A stretch of DNA of 36,613 bases, taken from positions 1 to 36,613 of the forward strand of contig JAIULZ010000028.1 of assembly GCA_022565805.1 (NCBI GenBank), read 5' to 3'. The position numbers were made by a program, and so were the translations under genes. The DNA comes from Balneolales bacterium (GTDB lineage Bacteria > Bacteroidota > Rhodothermia > Balneolales > Cyclonatronaceae). Shown here one piece after another: positions 8,818 through 18,014 of the stretch (position 1 is its first letter; every line of letters starts with the position of its first letter). The notes beneath the pieces are model-generated. The model was given only the letters and a program-made list of their open reading frames with translations, did no database searches and was not told the origin of the DNA.

Positions 8818-9894
8818 ATGTCTTTATCATTATCCAAGATTGAAGAGCTTCTCGGAAAAGAAGCTGAAACATTACTTTCACATAAGTGCGAAACCATATC
8901 CAAAGACAGCGTACATTTGCCGTCTGCTGATTTTATAGATAACGTTTGGGCAGCTTCAGACCGCAATATCCGCGTGCTGAGAAATATGCAGTCTATCTAT
9001 AATACAGGCAGACTTGCTGGTACCGGTTATATGTCTATCCTTCCTGTAGATCAGGGTATTGAGCATTCTGGTGGCGCTTCATTTGCAAAAAATCCCGTGT
9101 ATTTCGATCCTGAAAACATCGTAAAACTAGCTATTGAAGGCGGTTGCAATGCTGTTGCTTCAACGTTTGGTGTTTTGGGTGCTGTTGCCAGAAAATATGC
9201 GCATAAAATTCCTTTTGTGGTTAAAATTAACCACAACGAACTAATGACCTACCCAAACACATACGATCAGATTATGTTTGGAACCATCGATCAGGCCTAC
9301 GAAATGGGTGCTGCAGCGGTGGGAGCCACTATTTATTTTGGTTCAGAAGAATCTAATCGCCAAATCGTAGAAGTTGCGCAGGCTTTTGCGTATGCCCACG
9401 AACTAGGTATGGCTACTATTTTATGGTGCTACACTAGAAATAACGCTTTCGCAAAAGATGGCGTTGATTATCATGTTGCTGCCGACCTCACGGGGCAGGC
9501 AAACCACCTTGGTGTAACTATTGAAGCAGATATCATCAAGCAAAAGCTTCCTGAAGTAAACGGTGGCTTTAAAGCTCTTAACACAGGTGGCTCTTCTTAT
9601 GGAAAGCTGGATGAGCGTATTTACTCCCAGCTAACATCAGATCACCCGATCGATTTAACCCGCTACCAGCTGGCTAATTGCTATATGGGCCGGGCAAACC
9701 TGATTAACTCAGGTGGTGCTTCCGGTGCGAATGATTTCGCTGATGCTGTAAAAACTGCGGTTATCAACAAGAGAGCCGGTGGCGCTGGTCTTATCAGCGG
9801 TCGTAAAGCTTTCCAAAGACCAATGGCAGAAGGAGCTCAACTACTCCAAACTATACAGGATGTCTACCTCAACGATGAGGTTACCATAGCATAA
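8818..9894 (+). CDS. fbaB: Class I fructose-bisphosphate aldolase, DhnA type
   Basis: Schiff-base aldolase that splits fructose 1,6-bisphosphate into glyceraldehyde 3-phosphate and dihydroxyacetone phosphate, and runs backwards in gluconeogenesis. The product of 358 residues is close in length and text to E. coli Fba[67 protein letters not shown] with the likely Schiff-base Lys, then [18 protein letters not shown] and [12 protein letters not shown] to the end [10 protein letters not shown]. An upstream ATG at 8710 is in frame, but its 36 extra residues match no family sequence, while the ATG at 8818 follows GGAGGT (8800-8805) and starts where homologues do. It is a single gene with its own terminator. 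Confidence 0.95.
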   Translation: MSLSLSKIEELLGKEAETLLSHKCETISKDSVHLPSADFIDNVWAASDRNIRVLRNMQSIYNTGRLAGTGYMSILPVDQGIEHSGGASFAKNPVYFDPENIVKLAIEGGCNAVASTFGVLGAVARKYAHKIPFVVKINHNELMTYPNTYDQIMFGTIDQAYEMGAAAVGATIYFGSEESNRQIVEVAQAFAYAHELGMATILWCYTRNNAFAKDGVDYHVAADLTGQANHLGVTIEADIIKQKLPEVNGGFKALNTGGSSYGKLDERIYSQLTSDHPIDLTRYQLANCYMGRANLINSGGASGANDFADAVKTAVINKRAGGAGLISGRKAFQRPMAEGAQLLQTIQDVYLNDEVTIA

Positions 9895-9936
9895 ATTTAA
9901 CTGAATTTTATATTCAGATTATCTATCGTTTTTTAT

Positions 9937-9980
9937 AAAAAAGGAATCAGGTTTTTAACTAAATCTGGTTCCTTTTTTTT
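9937..9980 (+). terminator. Intrinsic terminator of fbaB
   Basis: GGAATCAGGTTT (9943-9954) pairs with AAATCTGGTTCC (9961-9972) with two G-U pairs, extended by an A-run on the left and followed by eight T. It lies 42 bases behind the aldolase stop. Confidence 0.9.
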
Positions 9981-10103
9981 GGTATTTTGATGACATACTT
10001 TATCTGTTTAAATACAATCGGACACAGGTTTTGAAACTATTTTTCTGTTAAAAATACTGGTTCAGTTGTATTTTAAACCCATTTTTTTTGAATAGATCAC
10101 ACT

Positions 10104-11048
10104 ATGTTGAACAGAGTTTGCAGTCTTTTTGGAATTCGCTACCCGATTATTCAGGCGGGTATGGTTTGGTGCTCGGGATGGAAGCTTGCCTCTGTAGTTT
10201 CTGAAAAAGGCGGACTCGGTATTATTGGGGCCGGTTCTATGTATCCCGAAGTACTTCGAGAACATATTCTTAAGCTTAAAAAAGTAACCGCTAATCCTTT
10301 TGCGGTTAATGTTCCATTGCTTTACCCGGATATCGATTTACTGATGAAAGTGATCGCGGATGAAAAAGTGCCTGTTGTGTTTACTTCGGCCGGTAACCCT
10401 GCTGCCTGGACCGGATGGCTTAAAGAACGGGGCATTACAGTGGTGCATGTTGTACCTAACGTTAAGCTAGCCGTAAAATGTGAGCAAAGAGGGGTCGATG
10501 CCATTGTTTGTGAAGGTTTTGAAGCCGGTGGTCATAACGGTAAAGACGAGATTACAAGCATGTGCCTTATCCCGCAGGTGCGCGACGCGGTTCAAATTCC
10601 GGTTATTGCTGCCGGCGGTATTGCCGACGGACGTGCCATGGCTGCTGCATTTTCGCTTGGAGCAGAAGGTGTACAAATAGGATCGCGCTTTGCCGTAACT
10701 CTGGAAAGCTCTGCTCATCCTCATTTTAAGCAAAAAGTGTGTGAGTCAGACGACGCCGCTACTATGCTGGTCATGAAAAGTGTTGTGCCTGTACGGTTAA
10801 TTAAAAACACTTTTTTTGAAACAATTACTAATGCAGAACAGCGATGCGCGAGCCCGGAAGAATTGAAGTCTATTCTCGGAAAAAGGCGCGCCAAAGCTGG
10901 TATTTTTGAGGGTGACCTTACTGAGGGGGAGCTGGAGATTGGGCAGGTCGCAGGGTTAATTAACGACATTCCGTCTGCTGCAGAGGTGTTCGATCGCTTG
11001 CTTGCAGAATATAAAAGTGCTGTATCTGCTTTGCCGGAACTTACCTGA
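10104..11048 (+). CDS. FabK/nitronate monooxygenase-like flavoprotein
   Basis: FMN-dependent TIM-barrel oxidoreductase of 314 residues, in the family that includes enoyl-ACP reductase II (FabK) and 2-nitropropane dioxygenase/nitronate monooxygenase. Sequence marks: FGIRYPIIQAGMVWCSGWKL, VSEKGGLGIIGAGS, ANPFAVNVPLLYP, VVFTSAGNP, the EGFEAGGHNGK run with the His used in the active site, IPVIAAGGIADGRAMAAAFS and GAEGVQIGSRF. Overall order and C-terminal GELEIGQVAGLI resemble FabK more than classical nitronate monooxygenase, yet the two cannot be told apart by eye. If it is FabK it would reduce enoyl-ACP in fatty acid synthesis; no fab genes are nearby. It is a single gene between terminators and a regulatory-looking gap. 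Confidence 0.85.
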   Translation: MLNRVCSLFGIRYPIIQAGMVWCSGWKLASVVSEKGGLGIIGAGSMYPEVLREHILKLKKVTANPFAVNVPLLYPDIDLLMKVIADEKVPVVFTSAGNPAAWTGWLKERGITVVHVVPNVKLAVKCEQRGVDAIVCEGFEAGGHNGKDEITSMCLIPQVRDAVQIPVIAAGGIADGRAMAAAFSLGAEGVQIGSRFAVTLESSAHPHFKQKVCESDDAATMLVMKSVVPVRLIKNTFFETITNAEQRCASPEELKSILGKRRAKAGIFEGDLTEGELEIGQVAGLINDIPSAAEVFDRLLAEYKSAVSALPELT

Positions 11049-11587
11049 ATATGAGTTCAGATTTGAACAGTGCTTTTAAGACCTGTATTTAAAAACCGCA
11101 AAATTGGAGCGGAACGCTCAAAATTGAGCAAAACCGCATTTTAGCTCCTATAATTAAGGAGCTACAATTCCGTTTAAAATATCTTTGTACACTATATGAA
11201 AGAAGGTGCTTGAGACCTATTCTTCCACTTCCATGGTTGGGCTTTATTCATCTGATAAAGATTTATTGATGGCTTATAAAAGTCTTGATATGGCAGATTT
11301 TATATTCGTTTTCATATCTAAAAATGAACAGAGAGGGACAATTTATTTGAAACACTTTAGCAGTGTGCTCGTTAGATTGCAGAGTTGCACATAATTATAA
11401 GTAAAGGCTTTGATGAGTTCACGTAACAAAATTATTTTATAAGCAGGCAGAAGGCGTCTAACTAAAAGAACATTGCTAAGCCTACCAAGGAGAAAAGCAT
11501 TTTTGATGTTAATTAGTGGAATTGGAATTCCCTGATTTTTAACACTTTAGACTCATTGGTAGCTATTTACCTTATTTCCAGATACTA
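11049..11587. other. 539-base gap with regulatory repeats
   Basis: The left part (11104-11187) is a dense set of inverted repeats followed by a promoter-like TATCTTTG, given separately. To its right a frame of 62 codons begins with GTG at 11206 behind AAAGAAGG and ends at 11394; its product is unlike any protein I know and it is not accepted as a gene, though transcription from the promoter-like motif would cover it. The remainder up to the membrane-protein gene is AT-rich without a signal. Confidence 0.4.
11104..11187 (+). promoter_or_regulatory. Cluster of GGAGC/GCTC inverted repeats with -7-like motif
   Basis: Five GAGC-type units alternate in direction: GGAGC at 11106, GCTCA at 11116, TGAGC at 11125, GCTCC at 11144 and GGAGC at 11158. 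They build a GAGCG/CGCTC hairpin, a GCTCAAAATTGAGC near-palindrome (11116-11129) and a perfect TAGCTCCT/AGGAGCTA pair (11142-11164). A TATCTTTG (11180-11187) of the Bacteroidota -7 type follows 16 bases on. This geometry suits a repressor-controlled promoter, but no known operator is matched and no T-run supports termination. Confidence 0.4.
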
Positions 11588-12688
11588 TTGAAATCGAATA
11601 AAAATATACAAACCGGAACTTCACCCAGAGATTTGCTCTCCGGCAAGTACTTTTTTATTTCTATTTCTTTAAGTGTTATTGCCACTGCCCTTGTCTTGTA
11701 TTTTACATATACTCCTGACGGATTCGAATATGTACAACTTAAGCGTATTCCCGGGTTAATAATTGCTGTGGTTGTTCTCATATTGAAAATTTGGTTTACA
11801 GCTGCTAAAATCAGACTTTTGGCAGATAACAGAATGAGTTGGGCAGGAGCCTTTCGTGTGGTAATATCCTGGGACTTTGCCTCAGCGATTACCCCTTCTA
11901 CTATAGGTGGCGCCCCATTAGGAATTTATGCGATGACGCGCGAACATGTACCACTTGGCAAAGCAAGCGCGATAACTTTATACAGCCTGCTGCTTGATCA
12001 GCTTTTTTACCTGATGGTTATTCCGGTATTGCTCATTACAGGAATCTACCTGGAAGTTATTCCAGACAATACCGGTTTTATTGGTAAGACTGCGATGGGA
12101 TTGGTGTATATTAGCTTATTGCTGTATGGCTTTGTATTGGCTTATGGTGTTTTATGGAACCCGGCTTCGCTTAAAAAAGGGGTTCGTGCCCTTTTTCGTT
12201 TGCCAGTACTGCGTAAGCACTCCGAGAGCGTTGAGCAAGAGCTGGATAATCTGGTGAGCACTTCCGAGGGATTGCGAAACCGACCGCTTCGGTTTTTGCT
12301 GAAAGCTTATACACTTTCTTCTCTGGCATGGATGGCAAGAGCTTCGTTACCGGCCATTGTGGTGCTAAGTTTTCTGCCAGCAGATGAAGTGCTTTTATTC
12401 TTAAGAAGCTTTGCCATGTCTTTTGCAAGCCTGTTCATGCCAACACCCGGTGGAAGCGGTGGGGTAGAGGCGCTGTTTGTTATTTTTTTGGGACCTCTTT
12501 TCGATCGTGATATATTTATCGGAATTGCTACCTTTATGTGGCGGTTTATAACCTTCTATCTTATTCTTGGTGTTGGTATAATGGTGGTAAGCTGGTACTT
12601 AAATAACGCTGTTGTTACCCCGTTGACCGATAGTGCCAAATCTACTTCTGATCCAACAGATACTTCCTCTGAGATAAATAAGAAATAA
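11588..12688 (+). CDS. YbhN/LPG-synthase-like integral membrane protein
   Basis: A 366-residue polytopic membrane protein of the lysylphosphatidylglycerol synthase transmembrane/flippase-like family (UPF0104, YbhN). About eight hydrophobic segments are visible, the first at residues 22-42. Family motifs are SAITPSTIGGAPLGIYAMTR, TLYSLLLDQ and, late in the protein, MPTPGGSGGVEALF. The lysyl-transferase domain of MprF is absent, so lysine transfer to lipid is not expected; YbhN-type members are thought to act on lipid or polyprenol carriers, and the cargo here is unknown. No ATG is available in the needed range: an in-frame stop lies at 11540-11542 and the TTG at 11588 keeps the first membrane segment. 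The Ser/Thr-rich tail is soluble. It is followed 131 bases on by radA. Confidence 0.85.
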   Translation: MKSNKNIQTGTSPRDLLSGKYFFISISLSVIATALVLYFTYTPDGFEYVQLKRIPGLIIAVVVLILKIWFTAAKIRLLADNRMSWAGAFRVVISWDFASAITPSTIGGAPLGIYAMTREHVPLGKASAITLYSLLLDQLFYLMVIPVLLITGIYLEVIPDNTGFIGKTAMGLVYISLLLYGFVLAYGVLWNPASLKKGVRALFRLPVLRKHSESVEQELDNLVSTSEGLRNRPLRFLLKAYTLSSLAWMARASLPAIVVLSFLPADEVLLFLRSFAMSFASLFMPTPGGSGGVEALFVIFLGPLFDRDIFIGIATFMWRFITFYLILGVGIMVVSWYLNNAVVTPLTDSAKSTSDPTDTSSEINKK

Positions 12689-12819
12689 GCCGTTTTGCTT
12701 AAGAAGCGTGCGATTTTATCCCAAAATGTCAATTTCTTGCCTTCTGATCAGATTCTGCACATCTACGGTTTAGCGTAGCATTCTGTTCTCACCGAGATCA
12801 TATTAACTTTTTTCTTCTA

Positions 12820-14205
12820 ATGGCTAAATCTAAATCCAGGTATGAATGTAATTCTTGTGGCTACATTACACCCCGATGGCTGGGTAATTGCCCCGGCTGT
12901 AAGAGCTGGAATAGCTTTACCGAAGTAAAAGAGCTTCCTCAGGAATCTGCTAAAGCAAGCGCGCACCGGGCTAAGACAGCGGCCGGATCTGCACAAATTC
13001 CGGAGGCCCGCAAACTTGCTGAAGTCAGACTGGATGAAACCATGCGCACCACTACAGGTATGGCAGAGTTCGACCGGGTGCTTGGTGGTGGTCTTGTAGG
13101 CGGTTCTTTCATTCTTATTGGTGGAGATCCCGGTGTGGGTAAATCAACGCTTTCTTTGCAGCTGGCAGGTAAACGGCCCGATCTTAAAATTTTGTACTGC
13201 TCAGGTGAAGAATCGGCTGGGCAGATAAGACAGCGCGCCGACAGGCTGGGAATTGTTTCAGACGGGCTCTACATTTATACCGAAACAGATATACTTGGTA
13301 TACAAAGAACAGCAGAAGAGATTAATCCCGATTTACTCATTATCGATTCCATACAAACTGTTTATCGCCCCGAAGTTAGCAGTATGCCTGGCTCGGTAGC
13401 ACAGATTCGTGAAACAGCAGGCTTACTTATGCGCATGGCCAAGCTTAATCAGCTTACGACTATCGTAATTGGCCATGTTACCAAAGACGGGGACCTGGCT
13501 GGCCCGCGGGTGCTGGAGCATATGGTAGATGTAGTACTGCAGTTCGAAGGAGATAAACAGCTTAATTACCGTTTGTTGCGAACCCTTAAAAACAGGTTTG
13601 GCCGCACACATGAGGTCGGCGTTTTTGAAATGAATCAGGCCGGTTTGCGAGATGTAGAAAATCCATCTGAACTCTTTTTATCGGCTTTTACCGAGGGCAT
13701 AAGCGGTAATGCAGCAGCCTGTATTCTGGAAGGAAACAGAGCCATCATACTTGAAGTGCAGGCTTTGGTTACACCGGCGTCTTACGGAACCCCGCAGCGA
13801 ACAGCATCTGGCTTTGATCATCGCCGGCTTTCGTTGCTTATTGCGGTTCTTGAGAAAAGATTAGGATACCGTTTTGGGGATAAAGATGTATTTTTAAACG
13901 TTGCAGGCGGTATTCGCTTACAGGATACCGCTTCAGATTTGGCTGTTGCGACTGCTCTTGTTTCAAGTTTTTTGGATAAGGCAATTCCCGAGCGCACGTT
14001 GTTAATTGGCGAAATTGGCCTTGGTGCAGAAGTGAGACCGGTTAATGGTCTTGAAACAAGGGTGCGTGAAGCAAGAAAATCCGGTTTTAAAAAAATATAT
14101 ATACCCGATTATCAGGGAAAAGTATCTGATGCTGTTAAGGGTACCATTTCTGTTAAACAGCTACCCGAAATTAACCGGGCTCTTTTTGGTGGCAGAAAAG
14201 GATGA
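12820..14205 (+). CDS. radA: DNA repair protein RadA (Sms)
   Basis: RecA-like ATPase that helps extend and resolve branched recombination intermediates. The 461-residue product has the full family order: N-terminal zinc finger with Cys10, Cys13, Cys24 and Cys27 (CNSCG, CPGC), Walker A GGDPGVGKST near residue 107, Walker B-type DLLIIDSIQT, the RadA signature LKNRFGRTHEVGVF, and a C-terminal Lon-protease-like domain (VFLNVAGGIRLQDTASDLAV, LIGEIGLGAEVRPV). Nothing is missing. It starts at an ATG with little Shine-Dalgarno character, as is normal in this group, and converges on rpsU across a shared terminator. Confidence 0.96.
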   Translation: MAKSKSRYECNSCGYITPRWLGNCPGCKSWNSFTEVKELPQESAKASAHRAKTAAGSAQIPEARKLAEVRLDETMRTTTGMAEFDRVLGGGLVGGSFILIGGDPGVGKSTLSLQLAGKRPDLKILYCSGEESAGQIRQRADRLGIVSDGLYIYTETDILGIQRTAEEINPDLLIIDSIQTVYRPEVSSMPGSVAQIRETAGLLMRMAKLNQLTTIVIGHVTKDGDLAGPRVLEHMVDVVLQFEGDKQLNYRLLRTLKNRFGRTHEVGVFEMNQAGLRDVENPSELFLSAFTEGISGNAAACILEGNRAIILEVQALVTPASYGTPQRTASGFDHRRLSLLIAVLEKRLGYRFGDKDVFLNVAGGIRLQDTASDLAVATALVSSFLDKAIPERTLLIGEIGLGAEVRPVNGLETRVREARKSGFKKIYIPDYQGKVSDAVKGTISVKQLPEINRALFGGRKG

Positions 14206-14269
14206 GTTGTTCTGGAAAAATGTAGCTTAATTCCAGCCGGAGCACTCTGTTATGAGAAAACTTTTTTTT

Positions 14270-14318
14270 AAAAATAAAAAAGCCGTCTTTGCTGTAAAGA
14301 CGGCTTTTAAAAAAAAAT
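14270..14318. terminator. Bidirectional terminator between radA and rpsU
   Basis: AAAAGCCGTCTTT pairs with AAAGACGGCTTTT (ending 14308) around a GCTGT loop. On the minus strand a T-rich run follows, which makes it a good terminator for rpsU; on the plus strand only four T follow the stem, so for radA it is weaker. Confidence 0.85.
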
Positions 14319-14394
14319 CTGTAGGTACGGGCTGAAAACCTCACTCCTTAAACCCAATACCGGTCATTCGAACGAAATATGAGTAATAGCAGAC

Positions 14395-14589
14395 TTAGTA
14401 ATTGTAGCGCTGACGCCTACGTTCTTCGCGAACGCTTTTCTTAAGCTGTTCACGCTTTTCTTCGGAGGGCTTTGTATATTGTTGACGCTCCTTATATTCC
14501 ATAAGAATTCTTGAACGTGTAATCAGTTTCTTAAAACGGTTAATGGCGCGATCTACGCTTTCATTATCTTTTACTTTTACACCTATCAT
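14395..14589 (-). CDS. rpsU: 30S ribosomal protein S21
   Basis: Small basic protein of 64 residues, a component of the small ribosomal subunit platform near the anti-Shine-Dalgarno end of 16S rRNA. It starts MIGVKVKDNESVDRAINRFK and ends in a basic run of Arg, Tyr and Asn (RRRQRYNY), as in Bacteroidota S21. Length is typical. It is transcribed divergently from the ABC-F gene, with only 53 bases between starts, so both promoters must share or overlap this space. Confidence 0.95.
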   Translation of the reverse strand: MIGVKVKDNESVDRAINRFKKLITRSRILMEYKERQQYTKPSEEKREQLKKSVREERRRQRYNY

Positions 14590-14642
14590 GTATGCGTACT
14601 AAGGTTTTATAATTAATTAAATGATTAGAATTTTCGTCCTAA

Positions 14643-16706
14643 ATGTTGACAATTCATAATATAACGCTTTTTATTTCAAATTTCTGCATTTTCTCCAAAC
14701 TAAATTTTCAGGCTAATAAAGGAGACAGAGTCGGGCTTGTGGGTCCGAATGGTGCGGGTAAAACTACATTACTCCGGCTTATAGCCGGCCGATACGAACC
14801 CGAGGAGGGGTCAGTCGATTTTCAGAGCGGTGCCACAGTGGGCTTTCTGGAGCAGGATGTGCTCGAACTTAGCCTTAATCAGTCGGTAAAGGCATTTTCT
14901 ATGCAGGCTTTTAAAGAAGTAAAGCAGATTGAGGCCCGGCTTACCGAAATTGCTCAGAAAATATCCGACGAAACAGACTATGAAGGTGAAGCTTATCTTA
15001 AGCTGTTAGAAGAAATGGAGCGTCTTAATAATCGATTTACCATGCTTGAGGGAGATCGTATAGAATCCAAAACAGAGGAAGTTTTGGAAGGCCTTGGTTT
15101 TTCTACGGAAGAACTTTCACAACCTCTCGAACGGTTTAGCGGTGGCTGGAGAATGCGTGCGGTTCTTGCTAAACTTTTGCTATCAAGACCCGATATTTTA
15201 ATGCTGGATGAGCCTACAAACCATCTCGATATCGATTCTATCGAGTGGCTGGAAAACTATCTTAAAGCTTATGAAGGTGCAGTTGTAATCGTGAGTCACG
15301 ACAGGTTTTTTCTTAATAAGATGGTAAACCAAATTGCGGAGTTACGAAACAAAAAGATTTTTACCTACACTGGTAACTACGATAAATTCGAAATACAGCG
15401 GGCCGAGCAGGTAGAACAACAACAGCGTGAATTCGACGCTCAGCAGCGCGAAATTGCAGAAACAGAGCGCTTTATCGAGCGTTTCAGATATAAGGCTACT
15501 AAAGCCCGACAGGTGCAGAGCAGGGTGAAGCAGCTGGATAAGATAGATCGTATCGAAGCACCGGATTCTTCGGCAAAGCAGATGGCGTTCCGGTTTCCCG
15601 AGCCTCCACAGTCGGGTAAAGTGGTTATGGAAGTTAAAAAGCTATTGAAAACCTATTACACCTCAGATGATTTGCCCGATGTTCCGGTTTTTACTCAAGC
15701 GCAGGATTTACATATCGAAAGGGGAGACAAAATTGCCCTTATTGGGCCCAATGGAGCCGGTAAATCTACTCTTGCCCGAATACTTTTTGGAGAAGAACCT
15801 TTTAGCGGCGAACGGATCGAGGGGCATAATGTAATGACTACCTTCTTCGCGCAGCATCTTGCCGACGTGCTCGAGTCTGGCCGTACTGTTATCGAAGAAA
15901 TGGAGTCGGATGCACGCACAAGCGAGATTCGCAGCCGTATTCGCACCATACTCGGGAGCTTTCTTTTCTCGGGTGATGATGTCTTTAAACCGGTATCGGT
16001 ACTCAGTGGCGGCGAGCGCGGGCGGGTTGCTCTGGCTAAAACCTTGCTACAGCCAGCCAATTTTCTAATTTTGGATGAGCCTACAAACCACCTCGATATG
16101 GCCTCGAAAGAAGTGCTTATTCAGGCTCTGGAAGAATATCGCGGAACAGTGCTTGCTGTAAGTCACGACCGCTATTTTCTTTCCCGATTTGCAACAAAAA
16201 TATGGAGAGTCGAGGGAGGACGCGTTTTTGAGTATGAAGGTGGCTACGATTATTATGAGTGGAAACGTGAACAGCAGGCCAAAGAGGTATCAGCTAAGAA
16301 TGCCGCTGAAAATGCATTAAATGCTAAAAAAAGTAATGATACAAACGACAGGAGTAAAGATTCTGATAGCGATGCATTAGAAAAAAAATCGGGTCCTAAG
16401 TCTAAGGAGCAAAAACGAATGGAGGCCGAAATTCGCCGTAAATATGGCGAAATAAACCGAAAAATTCGTAATGAGGTGGAAAAGTTCGAAAAACAAATTC
16501 AGCAGCTTGAGCAGGAGAAAAAGGTTCTTGACGAGCAGCTTGCAGATGCCGGGTTTTATCAGTCTCCTGAGGCTGCCGCTGCGATTCGCAAACACAGTGA
16601 GATCATTACAAAAATCGATAAGGTTACCGAAAAATGGGCTGAGGCGTCAGAAGAGATGGAGCGTATGCTTGCAAAACAGGAAGAAGATATTCTTGCAGCA
16701 GGTTAG
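14643..16706 (+). CDS. ABC-F family ATPase
   Basis: Cytosolic protein of 687 residues with two ATP-binding cassettes and no membrane domain; ABC-F proteins act on the ribosome, in translation quality control or antibiotic protection. First cassette: Walker A GPNGAGKTT near residue 36, signature FSGGWRMR, Walker B ILMLDEPTNHLD. A linker rich in Gln, Glu and Arg (about 250-310) is the P-site tRNA interaction motif region. Second cassette: GPNGAGKST near 366, LSGGERGR and FLILDEPTNHLD. A charged linker (about 545-585) leads into a coiled-coil C-terminal domain (about 590-685) like that of Uup and YdiF. This points to the Uup/YheS/YdiF housekeeping side rather than to resistance factors, but the exact subfamily is unsure. 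The ATG at 14643 gives the normal N-terminus. Confidence 0.93.
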   Translation: MLTIHNITLFISNFCIFSKLNFQANKGDRVGLVGPNGAGKTTLLRLIAGRYEPEEGSVDFQSGATVGFLEQDVLELSLNQSVKAFSMQAFKEVKQIEARLTEIAQKISDETDYEGEAYLKLLEEMERLNNRFTMLEGDRIESKTEEVLEGLGFSTEELSQPLERFSGGWRMRAVLAKLLLSRPDILMLDEPTNHLDIDSIEWLENYLKAYEGAVVIVSHDRFFLNKMVNQIAELRNKKIFTYTGNYDKFEIQRAEQVEQQQREFDAQQREIAETERFIERFRYKATKARQVQSRVKQLDKIDRIEAPDSSAKQMAFRFPEPPQSGKVVMEVKKLLKTYYTSDDLPDVPVFTQAQDLHIERGDKIALIGPNGAGKSTLARILFGEEPFSGERIEGHNVMTTFFAQHLADVLESGRTVIEEMESDARTSEIRSRIRTILGSFLFSGDDVFKPVSVLSGGERGRVALAKTLLQPANFLILDEPTNHLDMASKEVLIQALEEYRGTVLAVSHDRYFLSRFATKIWRVEGGRVFEYEGGYDYYEWKREQQAKEVSAKNAAENALNAKKSNDTNDRSKDSDSDALEKKSGPKSKEQKRMEAEIRRKYGEINRKIRNEVEKFEKQIQQLEQEKKVLDEQLADAGFYQSPEAAAAIRKHSEIITKIDKVTEKWAEASEEMERMLAKQEEDILAAG

Positions 16707-17215
16707 AATCATTCTAGTATGCAGCCTTAGGTTATTTTTGTGGAGCCATATTTATAATACAATTTTCTGTATTCGTGTTTTTGAAACCTTCTCTTAATTC
16801 TCTTTAAGTAATATTTTTACACCTAATGAGAAGCTTATTTGAACACAGTTCGGTCATTTAGTATAAAAATTACTATTTTAATGAATGGGGTTAAACAATC
16901 TAACAATTAAGTAGACGAATAGTTTTTAGTTCTAAATCGTATTTTCGCAAATACAGATCTCAAATAAATGGTCTTCAACATAACTTAGGGTTTATTTTAG
17001 GGACTAAACCCCTTTATTATCGATATCGATTTTCAGGCGGGATATGAAAAGCCAGCTTGAGAAAAATGTGCATGGCAAGAATGCTTAAGAGTAATTATGG
17101 ATGCATCTTATAGTTTGCTTAAAGTCCCTAAAACCATCGCATGTGTGTTAATTTACCCTGCGTTAAATATCAAGTGCTAAGAATTAAATCAATCCAAAAA
17201 TCTGGCTAAGAAATC
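16707..17215. other. 509-base gap ahead of the VTC operon
   Basis: No gene seen. Close behind the ABC-F gene, TTTTTGAAACCTTCTCTTAA (about 16778-16798) is related to the repeat at 20129-20150. Further on there is an inverted repeat GGGTTTA (16988-16994)/TAAACCC (17005-17011) and a perfect 12-base palindrome ATCGATATCGAT (17019-17030), about 190 bases upstream of the VTC gene. These may be control sites for that operon; no promoter is firmly identified. Confidence 0.4.
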
Positions 17216-17965
17216 ATGCAGGACAATCTCCAAAAACAGAGATTTGAATTTAAATATCATGTTGATGAATACACCGCCCTGCAAATTAGGGAGTTCGTAT
17301 CATCTTATCTCGAATTGGATGCTTTTGGAGCTACACAGCCCAATTTTTCCTATCCGGTACACAGTTTATATCTCGATTCCAGAGATTATAAAACCTATAT
17401 GGATACAATTAATGGAGAGAGAAACCGCTTTAAATTAAGGATTCGTTATTATGAAGCTGGGGATAATGAGCCAGTCTATTTCGAAATGAAGCGTCGAATG
17501 AATGCCATAATCTTAAAAAAAAGAGCAAAAATCCAGCGCGCATCCGTACCGGCAATTCTTTCCGGCCATTTTGCACGCAAAGAAGACTTTGCTAATTATT
17601 CCGAAGACGAGGCAGAGTCGATGAACGACATCAGCATGTACATTAACCAACTACATGCGCAGCCGCGGGTTCACGTTTCTTATATAAGGGAAGCATGGAT
17701 GGCTAATGGTACTAATAAAATACGGGTAACGCTCGATCGAAATGTACGCAGCGATGCGGTAGACGAACTCACATTTAAGAAAGAGATGATTCGCCCAGTT
17801 GATGTTTTTGGTGATGATGTTATTCTCGAGCTTAAATTTACCGATCGATTTCCAGACTGGTTCAAAACGATGGTTCAGGTTTTTGGTCTGCGACAAGAAT
17901 CTGCCGCAAAATATGTAGATGGGCTAATTCATCTCAGAGACACGCACCAAATTGGGTTACCATAG
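17216..17965 (+). CDS. VTC-domain polyphosphate polymerase-like protein
   Basis: A 249-residue cytosolic protein made up of one VTC domain, the catalytic fold of the eukaryotic vacuolar transporter chaperone that makes polyphosphate from ATP. The tunnel-lining charged segments are all visible in order: QRFEFKYHVD (10-18), YPVHSLYLDSRDYKTYMD, NRFKLRIRYY, VYFEMKRRM with ILKKRAKI, VHVSYIREAW, RVTLDRNVRS and, near the end, VILELKFTDRFPDWF. Bacterial proteins of this type have only this domain and are called polyphosphate polymerase domain proteins; activity is inferred. It heads an operon: the DUF4956 gene follows after 49 bases and a HlyD-like gene 2 bases after that. No SPX domain is present. 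Confidence 0.9.
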   Translation: MQDNLQKQRFEFKYHVDEYTALQIREFVSSYLELDAFGATQPNFSYPVHSLYLDSRDYKTYMDTINGERNRFKLRIRYYEAGDNEPVYFEMKRRMNAIILKKRAKIQRASVPAILSGHFARKEDFANYSEDEAESMNDISMYINQLHAQPRVHVSYIREAWMANGTNKIRVTLDRNVRSDAVDELTFKKEMIRPVDVFGDDVILELKFTDRFPDWFKTMVQVFGLRQESAAKYVDGLIHLRDTHQIGLP

Positions 17966-18014
17966 AACTTTTTGCTGTTTTTTCAAGTGCTTATAACATT
18001 AGAGAAGTAATTTT

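Noticed and set aside
11206-11394. 62-codon frame with GTG start behind AAAGAAGG
   Set aside because: The product looks like no known family and its composition is unremarkable; kept only as a possible target of the promoter-like motif upstream.
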